From a virus, in the IMG/VR virus record IMGVR_UViG_3300042934_000822, positions 1 through 64,000 of that record: a stretch of DNA of 64,000 nt; one strand, given 5' to 3'. Positions 1 to 7,475 of this stretch are shown here, piece by piece. The translations under genes and the position numbers were made by a program. The notes under the pieces were generated by a model. It saw only the letters and a list, made by a program, of their open reading frames with translations. It was not told where the DNA came from and did not search any database. Every line of letters begins with the position of its first letter. The stretch's first letter is position 1.

Positions 1-55
1 ATTGGGCCAGGCGGCTCTCCTCCTCAGGCGCGGGGGGTGTGGTCTGGTTATCCAT
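1..55 (-). CDS. Partial hypothetical protein, N-terminus only
   Basis: Only the first 18 codons lie in the window; the gene runs off the left edge. The start ATG is at 55-53 with GGAG a few bases upstream (GGAGAACCACC before the ATG). The visible peptide begins MDNQTTPPAPEEESRLAQ and is polar and proline/glutamate-rich. It lies 63 bases downstream of the DUF1643 gene on the same strand and could be the last part of that operon. No function can be assigned. Confidence 0.5.
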   Translation of the reverse strand, partial: MDNQTTPPAPEEESRLAQ

Positions 56-118
56 GGTGGTTCTCCGACTGTTCCAAGTCTTGATGTTGTTTCAGGTGGC
101 GACCGCGTGCGTTACGAG

Positions 119-613
119 TCATGGAGCACCCCAGGGAATCAAGGGCGTGGCGTAGGCCAGCATCTGCACATGCTTAGGTTGCTGGCAGGCAGTAAGCCCG
201 AAGTGCTTGACGGGCTTGCCGCTGGCCAGCAGTTGCGCCAGGACAGTGTCGAGCATGTGACGCATGTGCTTTGGGATCTTCGCCGAGGCGCCCCAGCACG
301 GCACCAGCACGTCAGCATCCTTGATGATCTGCGTGAAGTGCTCTGCCCACTGCGGGCCTTGAGCCGTCATGGTCGTATGGGCCGCCAAGTGCTTGATATC
401 CTTCGAGCGGATCGAGAAGACGTTGGCCACTATGAGGCGGCGGCCGCCATTGCGTTCGGTAAACCCGATCCACTTGCGGAGGGTCGCATCGTTCAGCACG
501 GCGTCAGCGGTCGACGGGTTGATACCGATGTAGGCGTATACCAGACCCTCGGCCTGCACCTCGCGTTCCAGGCGGTACCGGTGGAGCTTGCATGGACTGA
601 AAATCGCGCTCAT
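119..613 (-). CDS. DUF1643 family protein
   Basis: A 164-residue protein. The ATG at 613 was chosen because it overlaps the stop of the upstream gene by four bases (ATGA), and the upstream extension has no conserved character. The sequence has the DUF1643 pattern: YIGINPSTADA near residue 30, then LRKWIGFTERNGG, then VANVFSIRS. This family is a small cytosolic domain common in phages and plasmids whose biochemical role is not established. It is the third gene of an operon starting near 1840. Family assignment is confident; no function is claimed. Confidence 0.8.
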   Translation of the reverse strand: MSAIFSPCKLHRYRLEREVQAEGLVYAYIGINPSTADAVLNDATLRKWIGFTERNGGRRLIVANVFSIRSKDIKHLAAHTTMTAQGPQWAEHFTQIIKDADVLVPCWGASAKIPKHMRHMLDTVLAQLLASGKPVKHFGLTACQQPKHVQMLAYATPLIPWGAP

Positions 614-819
614 TTGGCGGCCTCGAGCAATTGGGATATGCGGGAGCGAAGTACTGCAACGACCGCATCGTGTGCGTCGCAGGTGACAAAGCCTGATTTG
701 GTGAGTTGGGGGGGAGCGCTGCGCACCTGCTCCGCAGTGAAGCGCTTGATGGCTCCCTGCTCCTCGAGGCACTGCACCTGCACCCGATCCGGGTCGACGG
801 CAATCCGGTTGCTGGTCAT
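610..819 (-). CDS. Small hypothetical protein (69 aa)
   Basis: A 69-residue soluble protein translationally coupled on both sides: its ATG overlaps the stop of the upstream 328-residue gene by four bases, and its stop overlaps the DUF1643 start in the same way. AGGAAG lies nine bases before the ATG at 819, so an in-frame TTG two codons earlier is less likely. The N-terminal half is acidic and beta-like; the C-terminal half is an Ala/Val-rich helix ending LLEAAK. I do not recognise the family. The coupling suggests it acts with its neighbours. Confidence 0.65.
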   Translation of the reverse strand: MTSNRIAVDPDRVQVQCLEEQGAIKRFTAEQVRSAPPQLTKSGFVTCDAHDAVVAVLRSRISQLLEAAK

Positions 820-1802
820 GGGCAAACTTCCTGTGCTGGGTCTTCGACAGCAGCAGGGTTCGGCGCAGCGGCCTCGTTGCGCTGCAGGTACTCCACGGCC
901 AAGCTGATCGGATAGATCCAGGTCAGGCCACCATTTGCCTGCTCATCCTTCTCCCAACGGCGTGACACATGGTTCAGCAGGCACCAGCCCTTTCTCGGCG
1001 CATAGCTGTAGAACAGCATGAAGTCGTCCTGGGCGCTGAGAGCGAAGTGTGTGACCCCAATGTTGAGGTCTAGCATTTCGATCAGCTGCGCCTTGTGAGA
1101 GACATTCAGGTTACCCGGCAGTGCACGGCCACCAAAGCTGATCGGCGCCGGTAGATGCCGCACCTCGCACAGCGCCCGCAGGAAGGCCAAGGATTTCACA
1201 GGACCGTCTTCGCCTGGCTGGTAGGCGGCATGTTTCATCAGGCGCTGTCCTCGAGGCCGCGACGGTGTCTTGTCTGCCTTGGGCCGAACTTTTTCGCGTG
1301 GCATCAGCTTTGGATTGGTCGTTTCATAGCTGACCGCCGCCGGCGCCGGCGTGGAAGGCTTCGCTTGTTGGGTTTCGGGTATGGCGGTAGTTGTTGCAGG
1401 CTCAGCTACCTGGTGGGCCAGGCCGGCCGAGGAACCTCCAGCGTCGATCGGCGCGGCCGAGGTCACCAGCTGGGGGCGGCTGCGCTGACGAAGCAGCTCA
1501 GGCCGCTCCTGCAGCTCGCAAAAGTCCAGGGCGTCAGCGCCATAGCGAATGCTGCCTACCACGCGCCCCTCATCGGCCTGGTCTACAACCCAGGCCAGCA
1601 ACGATAAGGCGCGCGCCACCGTTAGGTTCAGGTCCGATTGGTTGCAGCGCGTCATGAGGGCATCCAGCTTGCGCTTGCTCTCATCACCCATGGAAAAGTT
1701 GAAGTCGTGCCGAGGTGGCCGTGGTGCTGCGCCTGTGGCGCCAATCTGGCGGGACGTGGACGACGCCTGCGACGGGGCGTGGGGGGGAATAGCGTTGGAC
1801 AT
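816..1802 (-). CDS. Hypothetical protein, possible DNA-binding N-terminus (328 aa)
   Basis: First gene of a three-gene overlapping operon. The ATG at 1802 is preceded by AGGAATTCCCC. Residues 1-30 are disordered. Residues 35-85 form a predicted helical segment (MGDESKRKLDALMTR and following) that could be a small DNA-binding or dimerisation unit. Residues 115-200 are a proline/alanine linker, and the last 120 residues form a folded domain with IGVTHFALSAQDD and RKGWCLLNHVSRRWE. I do not recognise that domain. The promoter region carries the 17-bp inverted repeat and the ATCAGCCAGATA leader shared with other early genes, so it probably belongs to the same regulon. Confidence 0.6.
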   Translation of the reverse strand: MSNAIPPHAPSQASSTSRQIGATGAAPRPPRHDFNFSMGDESKRKLDALMTRCNQSDLNLTVARALSLLAWVVDQADEGRVVGSIRYGADALDFCELQERPELLRQRSRPQLVTSAAPIDAGGSSAGLAHQVAEPATTTAIPETQQAKPSTPAPAAVSYETTNPKLMPREKVRPKADKTPSRPRGQRLMKHAAYQPGEDGPVKSLAFLRALCEVRHLPAPISFGGRALPGNLNVSHKAQLIEMLDLNIGVTHFALSAQDDFMLFYSYAPRKGWCLLNHVSRRWEKDEQANGGLTWIYPISLAVEYLQRNEAAAPNPAAVEDPAQEVCP

Positions 1803-1814
1803 GGGGAATTCCTG

Positions 1815-1895
1815 TATCTGGCTGATTGCCTGATCATCATACACTAACGCGCGTTCGCGCCAACGTGTTTTAGCGCGAACGCGCGTTAGCGCCTT
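1815..1895 (-). promoter_or_regulatory. Promoter with 17-bp inverted GCGC repeat and ATCAGCCAGATA leader
   Basis: Read on the minus strand, a perfect inverted repeat has arms CTAACGCGCGTTCGCGC (1844-1860) and its complement (1873-1889) with a 12-base spacer. It is followed by a -10-like TATGAT (about 1836-1841), the leader element ATCAGCCAGATA (1826-1815), then the ribosome site and ATG at 1802. The same order of elements recurs upstream of several other non-structural genes here. The repeat is probably an operator covering the -35 region. Confidence 0.6.
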
Positions 1896-1979
1896 TAAGT
1901 TATGATTATCTCGCGCTCAGCGGACGCTGCTATCGCTCGGTTTGCGCCAGCTACTGGTCGTCCAATACCCGTAGCTCGT

Positions 1980-2372
1980 TCAAACATCAGCAGCATCCAG
2001 ACCCAGCGCCTGCAGGTCCACATTGAAGAAACGAAGTCGCCCTTTCACAGGTGTGAATGGCAGTGGCATCGGATCGCGCAAGGCCCACGCTACCTCCCCC
2101 ATGTACCAGGGGGATGGGCTGTACAGCGCGCAGTCGTACAGCTCTACGGAGCCGATGATTCCGCCCCGCACCAGGGCATCGACGGCGGGAAGCGTGACGC
2201 CCCGGCTGCGTGCGAACTCAGCCGCTTCGAAGTACTGCTGGCGGCTCATGCGCTGGGACGCATGCACCAGGAAGCGGCCGCGGATCTGCGTCTGCCAGGT
2301 CCGATTCTCCACATCCTTGCCACCGTGCACGATGAGCCACGCCCAGGGCTGGCGAATGCTCAGTGCTTTCAC
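1980..2372 (-). CDS. ASCH domain protein
   Basis: A 130-residue protein made almost entirely of one ASCH domain. The N-terminal signature SIRQPWAWLIVHGGKDVENR is diagnostic, followed by RGRFLVHASQRM and a C-terminal GRLRFFNVDL strand. ASCH domains adopt a PUA-like fold and are proposed to bind RNA or modified nucleotides; phage members are common but mostly uncharacterised. The GTG at 2372 overlaps the upstream stop by four bases (GTGA), which decides the start. It is the last gene of a cluster running from about 4000 to 1980. Confidence 0.88.
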   Translation of the reverse strand: MKALSIRQPWAWLIVHGGKDVENRTWQTQIRGRFLVHASQRMSRQQYFEAAEFARSRGVTLPAVDALVRGGIIGSVELYDCALYSPSPWYMGEVAWALRDPMPLPFTPVKGRLRFFNVDLQALGLDAADV

Positions 2373-2620
2373 GGCTGCACCTGATCGACAAGGCTTTCTT
2401 TGATGGAGTCCTGTAAACGGCCGATACGCTCGAGGAGTTCATCCTCCGACAGTCTTTGAACTTGAATCCTGGGGTGCTCTACGCGCCGGGCAGGTATTGC
2501 CAAGCCCGGGTTACGCTCGACACGTCGCCGATCGTAGGCGTCTCTGAATTCGTCCCAGGTGATATCGACGCCGTCTGCGTTGAGCAGCTCGATCACGCGT
2601 TTGTCCATTCTGCATTGCAT
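2369..2620 (-). CDS. Small hypothetical protein (83 aa)
   Basis: An 83-residue charged, mostly helical protein. The ATG at 2620 is used here; a second ATG at 2608 (MDKRVIELL) is also possible, and neither has a strong ribosome site. The stop overlaps the GTG of the ASCH gene, so the two are coupled. The N-terminal segment DGVDITWDEFRDAYDRRR resembles a short helix-turn-helix-like or EF-hand-like stretch, but not enough to name a family. Confidence 0.6.
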   Translation of the reverse strand: MQCRMDKRVIELLNADGVDITWDEFRDAYDRRRVERNPGLAIPARRVEHPRIQVQRLSEDELLERIGRLQDSIKESLVDQVQP

Positions 2621-2707
2621 AGCTGGTGTCCCGATCCGGCAGTTGTGCCGTGTGATGGTGAGGGGCTCTGCCCAGGACTAGTGCCGGGCAGAGCCTGCAG
2701 CGGCCTC

Positions 2708-3352
2708 TCAGGCGGCCCGTGTGCTTTCCTGGTCGACGATCAGAGGCAGCTGACGGGCGGCCGCGCGGCATGCAGCCAACTGATCATCTGGGTAGCCCCA
2801 GATATTGCCTTTGCCGGAACTGCGCTCAAGGCCGATGAAGTGAAGCCCGATCCGGGTTCCCTTCATGACGTAGTCACGCATCATCGTCACCAGGTCACGC
2901 AGAGTGCCGTTGTGGCCGAAACCCTCCCAGTAGCCGTTGTTGCGCAGCACCACCCGGGCACCGGACTTCTCATCGATGAGGTAGACGGACCCGTCGTAGA
3001 CCAGGCGCGCGACTCGCTCATGCTTCTTGCTGAAAAAGAAGCAGCGCCCGTGACTGGAAATGATCTCGATCAGCTGATTGGCATAGAAACAACGGACCTG
3101 CCGGGCGAAGTGATGCCGCCCAGGCTCACTCAGGCGAGCGTCTGTGAAAGCCTTGGCCAGCTGGACGCAAAGCGCGGCCATCGTTGCTACCGAGTCTTTC
3201 AGCGGCTCCAGGCCAACCTGTAACTCTGCTTTGACCTGGGTGCGCTTGTGCTCGAGCACCAGCAGGCGACCTGTTTCGGTGGTGGTCGACGTCAGGGCGA
3301 ACAGCTCCCGATCGAGCATGCCTGGGGTCCAGTCGACTTCGTCAATTTGCAT
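2708..3352 (-). CDS. Hypothetical protein (214 aa)
   Basis: A 214-residue soluble protein starting at the ATG at 3352 (MQIDEVDW), which lies inside the 3' end of the upstream gene with an 11-base overlap. The middle contains a helical region (LKDSVATMAALCVQLAKAF). The C-terminal half is beta-rich with KHERVARLVYDGSVYLIDEK. I do not recognise it. Codon use and the tight operon make it a real gene. It sits between the 100-residue gene and the small coupled pair at 2620-1980. Confidence 0.6.
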   Translation of the reverse strand: MQIDEVDWTPGMLDRELFALTSTTTETGRLLVLEHKRTQVKAELQVGLEPLKDSVATMAALCVQLAKAFTDARLSEPGRHHFARQVRCFYANQLIEIISSHGRCFFFSKKHERVARLVYDGSVYLIDEKSGARVVLRNNGYWEGFGHNGTLRDLVTMMRDYVMKGTRIGLHFIGLERSSGKGNIWGYPDDQLAACRAAARQLPLIVDQESTRAA

Positions 3353-3644
3353 AGCGTTGAACCTCGAACTTCTGTCGGTATTTGATGAGCTCCATAACGG
3401 TGAGGTAGAGATCGCTGCCGGCGTTGGCACATGCCGTCCGGTAGGCGTCCGTACCCCGCTCGCCGCTTGTGCTGTGCCCCATGGTCATGACCCCGGTTTC
3501 ACGGTGATGCGCGATCGCCACGAAGTTGTAGGCCTGCTCAGGAGCGTCTTGACCGCCCACTGTGCAGCTGACGGTGAAAGCCACATCCCCGTAAGGGGTA
3601 GCGTCGACGGTATTGCTCAGCGAAATGTCTCGGTTGGCCAGCAT
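3342..3644 (-). CDS. Small hypothetical protein (100 aa)
   Basis: A 100-residue protein starting at ATG 3644, which overlaps the stop of the upstream gene by one base (TGATG). Its N-terminal half is beta-rich (GDVAFTVSCTVGG) and its C-terminal half helical (ANAGSDLYLTVMELIKYRQ). No signal peptide or membrane segment is visible. The family is not recognised. It is co-transcribed with the genes on either side. Confidence 0.55.
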   Translation of the reverse strand: MLANRDISLSNTVDATPYGDVAFTVSCTVGGQDAPEQAYNFVAIAHHRETGVMTMGHSTSGERGTDAYRTACANAGSDLYLTVMELIKYRQKFEVQRYAN

Positions 3645-4000
3645 CAGTTCAGCTCCGGGCGCACTGGCCGACCCATGTAGGGCTCCAAGCGTTTGGCGAT
3701 CTCGTTGGCCAAGCTCGCCAGCCCTTCGCGCATTCCCGCGCTGGCCAGGGCAATGGTCTGATTGCCCTCCAGCGACTCCACCAGCAGCTCCACGTTGCGC
3801 GCGCTGGCCTGAATGGCCTGGCCAGCCCTCAGCGCTTCGGTCAGCCCCTGTGCAGCGTCCGCCCATGCCTCGGCGTCAAACCCCACGGGCGGGTTGTACT
3901 CATAGGTGTCCGCCAACAGCTCGGCATTCCCCAGGAACCTCATGCGTTCGGCGAGGAAAACCCCGGCCATGCCGCTGAAAATGATCGGTAGCTTTTGCAT
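3644..4000 (-). CDS. Hypothetical protein (118 aa), first gene of early operon
   Basis: A 118-residue protein. Of two close ATGs, 4000 is preferred because AGAGGT lies six bases before it. An alanine-rich helical protein with ADAAQGLTEALRAGQAIQ and LEGNQTIALASAGMREGLAS; no recognised domain. It heads the operon that continues through 3342, 2708, 2369 and 1980. Its leader carries AATCAGCCAGAG directly before the ribosome site, and the promoter region contains an inverted GCGC repeat, so it shares the regulatory module of the early genes. Confidence 0.55.
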   Translation of the reverse strand: MQKLPIIFSGMAGVFLAERMRFLGNAELLADTYEYNPPVGFDAEAWADAAQGLTEALRAGQAIQASARNVELLVESLEGNQTIALASAGMREGLASLANEIAKRLEPYMGRPVRPELN

Positions 4001-4008
4001 GTTCATAC

Positions 4009-4095
4009 CTCTGGCTGATTTGCCCGGGAATGATTGCACAAACGCGCGTTCGCGCCAAACTGTTTACGCGCTTTCGCGCTAACGCGCGTTTGATG
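4009..4095 (-). promoter_or_regulatory. Inverted GCGC repeats plus ATCAGCCAGA leader
   Basis: The leader element AATCAGCCAGAG occupies 4020-4009 on the minus strand. Behind it, arms CAAACGCGCGTT (4039-4050) and AACGCGCGTTTG (4081-4092) form a perfect 12-bp inverted repeat around internal copies of the CGCGCCAAAC and CGCGC words. Same arrangement as at 1815-1895 but with a longer spacer. The 96 bases between this and the ref stop (4096-4191) hold no visible gene. Confidence 0.55.
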
Positions 4096-4191
4096 CCAAT
4101 TCGAAGGCTCATTGCAACGAGGACGTCAGCACCAGGTAACGGCTACCGAACTGGCAGGCCTTGGCGCTACGCGTAGACGTGCGCTCATCGG

Positions 4192-4602
4192 TCAGCACGC
4201 TTGTGCCTCCTGGTACTGACGATGCTCGGCCCACCTGGCCAACAGGAGCTGAACACCATCGGGCACAGTCCGGCCGGCCCTCTCAACGAGCTGAACACAC
4301 GCGTCTACCAGCTGGATCTCGCGACCATACGTCTCGATGAAGGCGGCCTTGTTGCCGTGCACAGCGCACAGCGTCTTGACTGGTCCGTGGCCAGGCTGGT
4401 GGTGGCCAGCACACAGCGGCAGAACGTAATAGTGCGCATGCGCCTTGGTGCGGCCGTCACAGTGGTGAATCGAGACGTGTCCAGGCTTCGTGTAGTCGCG
4501 CGGTCGGCCGTCCAACAGGCAGCAGATACACCCGCAGATGTAGGCAAGGTCGTCGTGCCACTGCCGCTCGGTCTTGGTCACAGTGCGTCCGGCAAAGCTC
4601 AT
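4192..4602 (-). CDS. ref: Ref-family RecA-dependent HNH nuclease
   Basis: A 136-residue protein matching the phage P1 Ref (recombination enhancement function) family. P1 Ref is an HNH-type endonuclease that cuts DNA within RecA-formed displacement loops. Visible hallmarks are two cysteines in CGCICCLLDG, the core VSIHHCDGRTKAHAHYY (His 46-47), PLCAGHH, and AVHGNKAAFIETYG. It is shorter than the P1 protein (186 residues) and lacks most of its basic disordered N-terminal arm. Its ATG overlaps the stop of the upstream 412-residue gene by four bases. With rdgC, ssb and umuDC it points to a RecA-linked recombination and SOS programme. Confidence 0.85.
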   Translation of the reverse strand: MSFAGRTVTKTERQWHDDLAYICGCICCLLDGRPRDYTKPGHVSIHHCDGRTKAHAHYYVLPLCAGHHQPGHGPVKTLCAVHGNKAAFIETYGREIQLVDACVQLVERAGRTVPDGVQLLLARWAEHRQYQEAQAC

Positions 4603-5837
4603 GGCAGCAAGCTCCCAACGTGCTGCATGCCCTTGCGTCCCGGACTGGCTGCCAGGAGGCTGGCCAGGCCTGCAGGAGGCGTCCGCTTCGTCTTCTCAGG
4701 CTGTTCAGCCTGCGCAGTGGATGGCTCTGCAGGTGCTGCAGGTGATGCAGGTGATGCAGGTGTTGCAGCGCTCCGCCTGGCCACTTCGGCCAGCAGGGTA
4801 GCCAATGGGATGGTTGGCTGATCAGCCTTGGCCGACGGCGTTGAGGCGACGCCTGCAGCCTGGGCATCCGCTACGGGTGCCGGCGCTGATGGTGGTGCTG
4901 GTGCTGGTGCTGGTGCTGCAGCGGACTCAGCCTGGGCGCGCCCCTTGCGGACTTTCTCGGCCTGTTTCACTCGCGTGACATAGGCCTCACAGTGTTTCAG
5001 CAGCATGTCGACCGGATGGAGGGCCGCGACGATCTGAGCGTTGGTCTCACGGTTGACGTAGTACGTGGCCACCATCGCAGCCATGTCACTCACCCTGGCG
5101 ACCACCTGGGTCATCTTGCCGAGCATGTGGGAGTTGCATACCGGCCAGGACTTGTACTTGGCCCGATAGGCCCGGGCGTAGGCATGCCAGACCGGATAGG
5201 TGGCTGCGCCCGGATTCTGGGGGTAGTTCGAGGGTTCCCCAGGTTCAGGGGTGTGGGCTCCCGAGGCCGCCTTGGAATTCGATCCTTTGCCCGCCGGCAA
5301 GCCATCCCCATCCCCCCCAGCGGTAATAGGTGCTTTTTCAATCTTGAATGAACTTTCAGTACTGTTTATTGCTTCCGGCCTATCCGTAAACGGTGCTGGC
5401 GTAACGGGTGATCCCGGATTCGATGCAACCGTTTCCGGGAAATCCGTAACCGGGGGTTGTGCACCGGCGCCGGGATAGGGAGCCGCTTTAGCTTCAAGGC
5501 TTGCCAGATACAGGGCGCCCTGCTCCAGGTCGGGGTTCTCATGGACCTCGTAGGAGACGCCCCGGAAGTTACCGCCTTCGCGGATGAACTCCTGATAGAC
5601 GTAGCCCGCTGCGCGTAGCTCGTTGATCAGCTTGTAGATCTTGTCCCGGCCAGATCGCCCACCGATCGCCTCCAAGGTCTGGTTGCGTAGATCCTTGATC
5701 TGCACACGCCAGTTGTCCGGCTTGCTCAGCAGGTACACCAGCATTCCGCGCGCAGCCCAGGAGAGACGGCGGTCCTCGATGATGTTGGCTGGCAGCATGT
5801 AGTACTGGCTTTTGCGGGCAACGCGAATGATGCTCAT
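4599..5837 (-). CDS. Winged-helix replication-type protein with low-complexity tail (412 aa)
   Basis: Residues 1-90 resemble the helix-turn-helix domain of phage replication proteins: RRLSWAARGMLVYLLSKP, then DLRNQTLEAIGGRSGRDKIY and a wing ending AAGYVYQE. A second folded segment around 205-300 (YPVWHAYARAYRAKYKSWP) follows a proline/serine-rich linker. The tail is alanine/proline-rich with short codon repeats. The start ATG at 5837 has a near-perfect AAGGAGGT seven bases upstream, so expression is probably strong. Likely role: DNA binding at the phage origin or helicase recruitment, like phage O or DnaD-type proteins; this is inference. It is coupled to ref. Confidence 0.6.
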   Translation of the reverse strand: MSIIRVARKSQYYMLPANIIEDRRLSWAARGMLVYLLSKPDNWRVQIKDLRNQTLEAIGGRSGRDKIYKLINELRAAGYVYQEFIREGGNFRGVSYEVHENPDLEQGALYLASLEAKAAPYPGAGAQPPVTDFPETVASNPGSPVTPAPFTDRPEAINSTESSFKIEKAPITAGGDGDGLPAGKGSNSKAASGAHTPEPGEPSNYPQNPGAATYPVWHAYARAYRAKYKSWPVCNSHMLGKMTQVVARVSDMAAMVATYYVNRETNAQIVAALHPVDMLLKHCEAYVTRVKQAEKVRKGRAQAESAAAPAPAPAPPSAPAPVADAQAAGVASTPSAKADQPTIPLATLLAEVARRSAATPASPASPAAPAEPSTAQAEQPEKTKRTPPAGLASLLAASPGRKGMQHVGSLLP

Positions 5838-5948
5838 CGAGCACCTCCTTGTGGAATGGGTGCTGGGAGCAGACGGGGGGCACAGATCGGCGCGCGCAGA
5901 GCTGCGCGGCGGAAAGATGGCTTGGGGGGACAGATGGTAATGACGCAA

Positions 5949-5987
5949 AGGCGCGAACGTGTTAACGCGCGGACCCTATGGTATAGT
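5949..5987 (+). promoter_or_regulatory. Promoter of the candidate small RNA
   Basis: A -10 element TATAGT lies at 5982-5987. Over the -35 position is GCGCGAACGTGTTAACGCGC (5951-5970), a variant of the GCGC operator found upstream of the early protein genes. This links the downstream RNA to the same regulon. The -35 hexamer itself is weak. Confidence 0.5.
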
Positions 5988-5992
5988 CCGGC

Positions 5993-6203
5993 TACAGACA
6001 CAATGGGACTCCCAAGTGCTGATTACTCGGCGCGACGGCTAAGCACGGACTGCTTTGCGATCCATGGGCTATGGAACCTTCATAGCGGTGTGTGTAGCGG
6101 GATAGCTTTTCGAGAGCTAAAACGCTGAAAAATGTGAGTTTTCGCATTTTTGTGGTGAAAAAGAACCCCTTGAGCCTTGGTCGGTGATGCGGGTTCTTTT
6201 TTT
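5993..6203 (+). ncRNA. Candidate structured small RNA, about 210 nt
   Basis: The 487-base gap between the genes ending at 5837 and 6325 holds no convincing protein gene but has a promoter and a double terminator. From a predicted start near 5993 the transcript can form GTGCT...AGCAC (about 6016-6045), TAGCT...AGCTA (6103-6120), AAAAATG...CATTTTT (6128-6151) and a final AAGAACCC...GGGTTCTT hairpin with a T run (6161-6203). An in-frame 41-codon reading frame from ATG 6003 has no ribosome site, so an RNA product is favoured. I do not match it to a known family. Confidence 0.45.
6161..6203 (+). terminator. Intrinsic terminator of the small RNA
   Basis: AAGAACCC pairs with GGGTTCTT across a 20-odd base loop and is followed by eight T residues on the plus strand. 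A second AT-rich hairpin lies directly before it. Confidence 0.7.
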
Positions 6204-6271
6204 TCGCCTCCATTTCAAGCAGTGCGCCTTTCGCGCATGCGATCCAATTTGGCGAGCTGTATACCATAGCG

Positions 6272-6321
6272 GCGCGGATACCGTCTAAGGCATTATCCGC
6301 GTACGTTTTCGCGAACGTACA
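6272..6321. promoter_or_regulatory. ACGCGGATA-type operator pair and GTACGTT palindrome
   Basis: GCGCGGATA (6272-6280) faces TTATCCGCGTACG (6293-6305), and GTACGTT...AACGTAC follows to about 6321. The same core occurs in the ssb promoter, before the integrase and at 62946. It lies just past the 3' end of the repressor-like gene, so its target is unclear. Confidence 0.4.
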
Positions 6322-6324
6322 TTT

Positions 6325-6795
6325 TTACCCCTTCTTTTTCGGCACCAAATGCGCCACAGCCCGCAAATATAGGGCCTTGGACAGTCCCCTTTCGCCCTTG
6401 GGCGCCCCTGAAATAATGTCCATCACGCTCGCCTTCTTGAACCTGGGCGCAAGGTCGTAAAAGCGAAGTTTCGTCGCCAGACGAGTGCCGCGCGCGATCG
6501 AGCAGCGCAGCTCACGTTCGGGGTAATCCTGATCGAACCACCCGAATGGAAGGCCTAGAATGTCCTCGAGCCGACGGCTGAGGCGCTCGGGTATTCCGCC
6601 GCGTGCAGTCACCGCGACGCTCATCTGGTTGGCGAATTTGTTCTGATCCTGCTCGGAATAGGCGCTTAGAGCCCTGATGCGCACGCCGTCATAGCGCAGA
6701 TCAACGTACAGGATGAACCTGAGACGGCGCGCAGCCTGGGCTGCGGCGACGGCCTCATCTACCGTCTGGCACCCCTCGAAAACTTCAATGTTCAT
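6325..6795 (-). CDS. Repressor-like protein with phage HTH C-region (156 aa)
   Basis: Divergent from ssb. Start taken at ATG 6795 (MNIEVFEGCQ) downstream of a TACTAT -10-like element; the ribosome site is weak. The segment LSRRLEDILGLPFGWFDQD (near residues 100-120) closely follows the end of phage cI-type helix-turn-helix domains (pattern RIExALGLPxGWLD), and the preceding region fits the first helices. There is no S24 peptidase domain. Position between divergent promoters flanked by ACGCGGATA operators suggests it is their repressor; this is inference. The last 40 residues are basic. Confidence 0.5.
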   Translation of the reverse strand: MNIEVFEGCQTVDEAVAAAQAARRLRFILYVDLRYDGVRIRALSAYSEQDQNKFANQMSVAVTARGGIPERLSRRLEDILGLPFGWFDQDYPERELRCSIARGTRLATKLRFYDLAPRFKKASVMDIISGAPKGERGLSKALYLRAVAHLVPKKKG

Positions 6796-6894
6796 ATCGC
6801 ACTTATCGCTGGCTGTCTTGGTGCAGGGATAGTACCAGCACAAATTAACAAACCGCTGTTTTTTCTGCAAAAAGCCCTTTATCGTATGCACCGT

Positions 6895-6930
6895 ATGTAC
6901 GCGGATACATTTTCCGATGTACGCGGATAG
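6895..6930 (+). promoter_or_regulatory. Tandem ATGTACGCGGATA operators in the ssb promoter
   Basis: Two direct copies of ATGTACGCGGATA at 6895-6907 and 6917-6929, 22 bases apart (about two helical turns, so on the same DNA face). They lie between the divergent repressor-like gene and ssb and probably control both. The core matches one arm of the palindrome before the integrase. Confidence 0.6.
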
Positions 6931-6947
6931 CGAGAGAGGGGGCTTTG

Positions 6948-7472
6948 ATGGCTCGCGGTGTGAACAAAGTGATACTGGTGGGTACCTGCGGGCAAGATCC
7001 CGAAGTGCGGTACCTGCCCAACGGAAACGCGGTGACCAACCTCAGCTTGGCCACCTCCGAGCAGTGGACGGACAAGCAGTCCGGACAGAAAGTCGAACGC
7101 ACAGAATGGCACCGGGTATCTCTGTTCGGCCGCCTGGCCGAGATCGCCGGCGAGTACCTGCGCAAGGGTTCGCAGGTGTACGTCGAGGGCAAGCTCCAGA
7201 CCCGGGAGTGGGAGAAGGACGGGATCAAACGCTACACCACGGAGATCGTCGTGGACATGCAAGGCTCGATGCAGCTGCTGGGCGGCCGGCCCCAGGGCGA
7301 TCAGCGTCAGGCACCAGCACGACCCCATGCTCAAGACTCAGCAGCACGCCAGCCAGCACCACGTCCGTCTCAGGCTCAATCTCAGGCGCAGACGGATTAC
7401 CCGCCCCCGCAGCCTGGGGACTTCGACGATGACATTCCGTTCGCGCCGCTTCACCACCTGGTGGGGGCCTGA
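6948..7472 (+). CDS. ssb: Single-stranded DNA-binding protein
   Basis: A 174-residue SSB. The OB-fold occupies residues 1-110 with [51 protein letters not shown] and [15 protein letters not shown], all canonical. A glutamine/proline-rich linker follows. The protein-interaction tip DDDIPF is present but is followed by nine extra residues (APLHHLVGA) instead of ending the protein. It coats single-stranded DNA during replication and recombination. ATG 6948 follows GAGAGAGGGGG. It leads the operon with the 60-residue gene and rdgC. Confidence 0.95.
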   Translation: MARGVNKVILVGTCGQDPEVRYLPNGNAVTNLSLATSEQWTDKQSGQKVERTEWHRVSLFGRLAEIAGEYLRKGSQVYVEGKLQTREWEKDGIKRYTTEIVVDMQGSMQLLGGRPQGDQRQAPARPHAQDSAARQPAPRPSQAQSQAQTDYPPPQPGDFDDDIPFAPLHHLVGA

Positions 7473-7475
7473 ACT

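Noticed and set aside
2-907. A 301-codon plus-strand frame at the left end
   Set aside because: Antisense to DUF1643 and its coupled neighbours, with no recognisable sequence features.
4729-4920. Runs of GCAGGT/GCTGGT hexamers that might be phase-variable
   Set aside because: They are six-base in-frame units in an alanine/proline-rich coding tail, so slippage would not change the frame.
5993-6128. A 41-codon reading frame (from ATG 6003) inside the candidate small RNA
   Set aside because: No ribosome site and unlikely composition; the RNA explanation fits the terminators and hairpins better.
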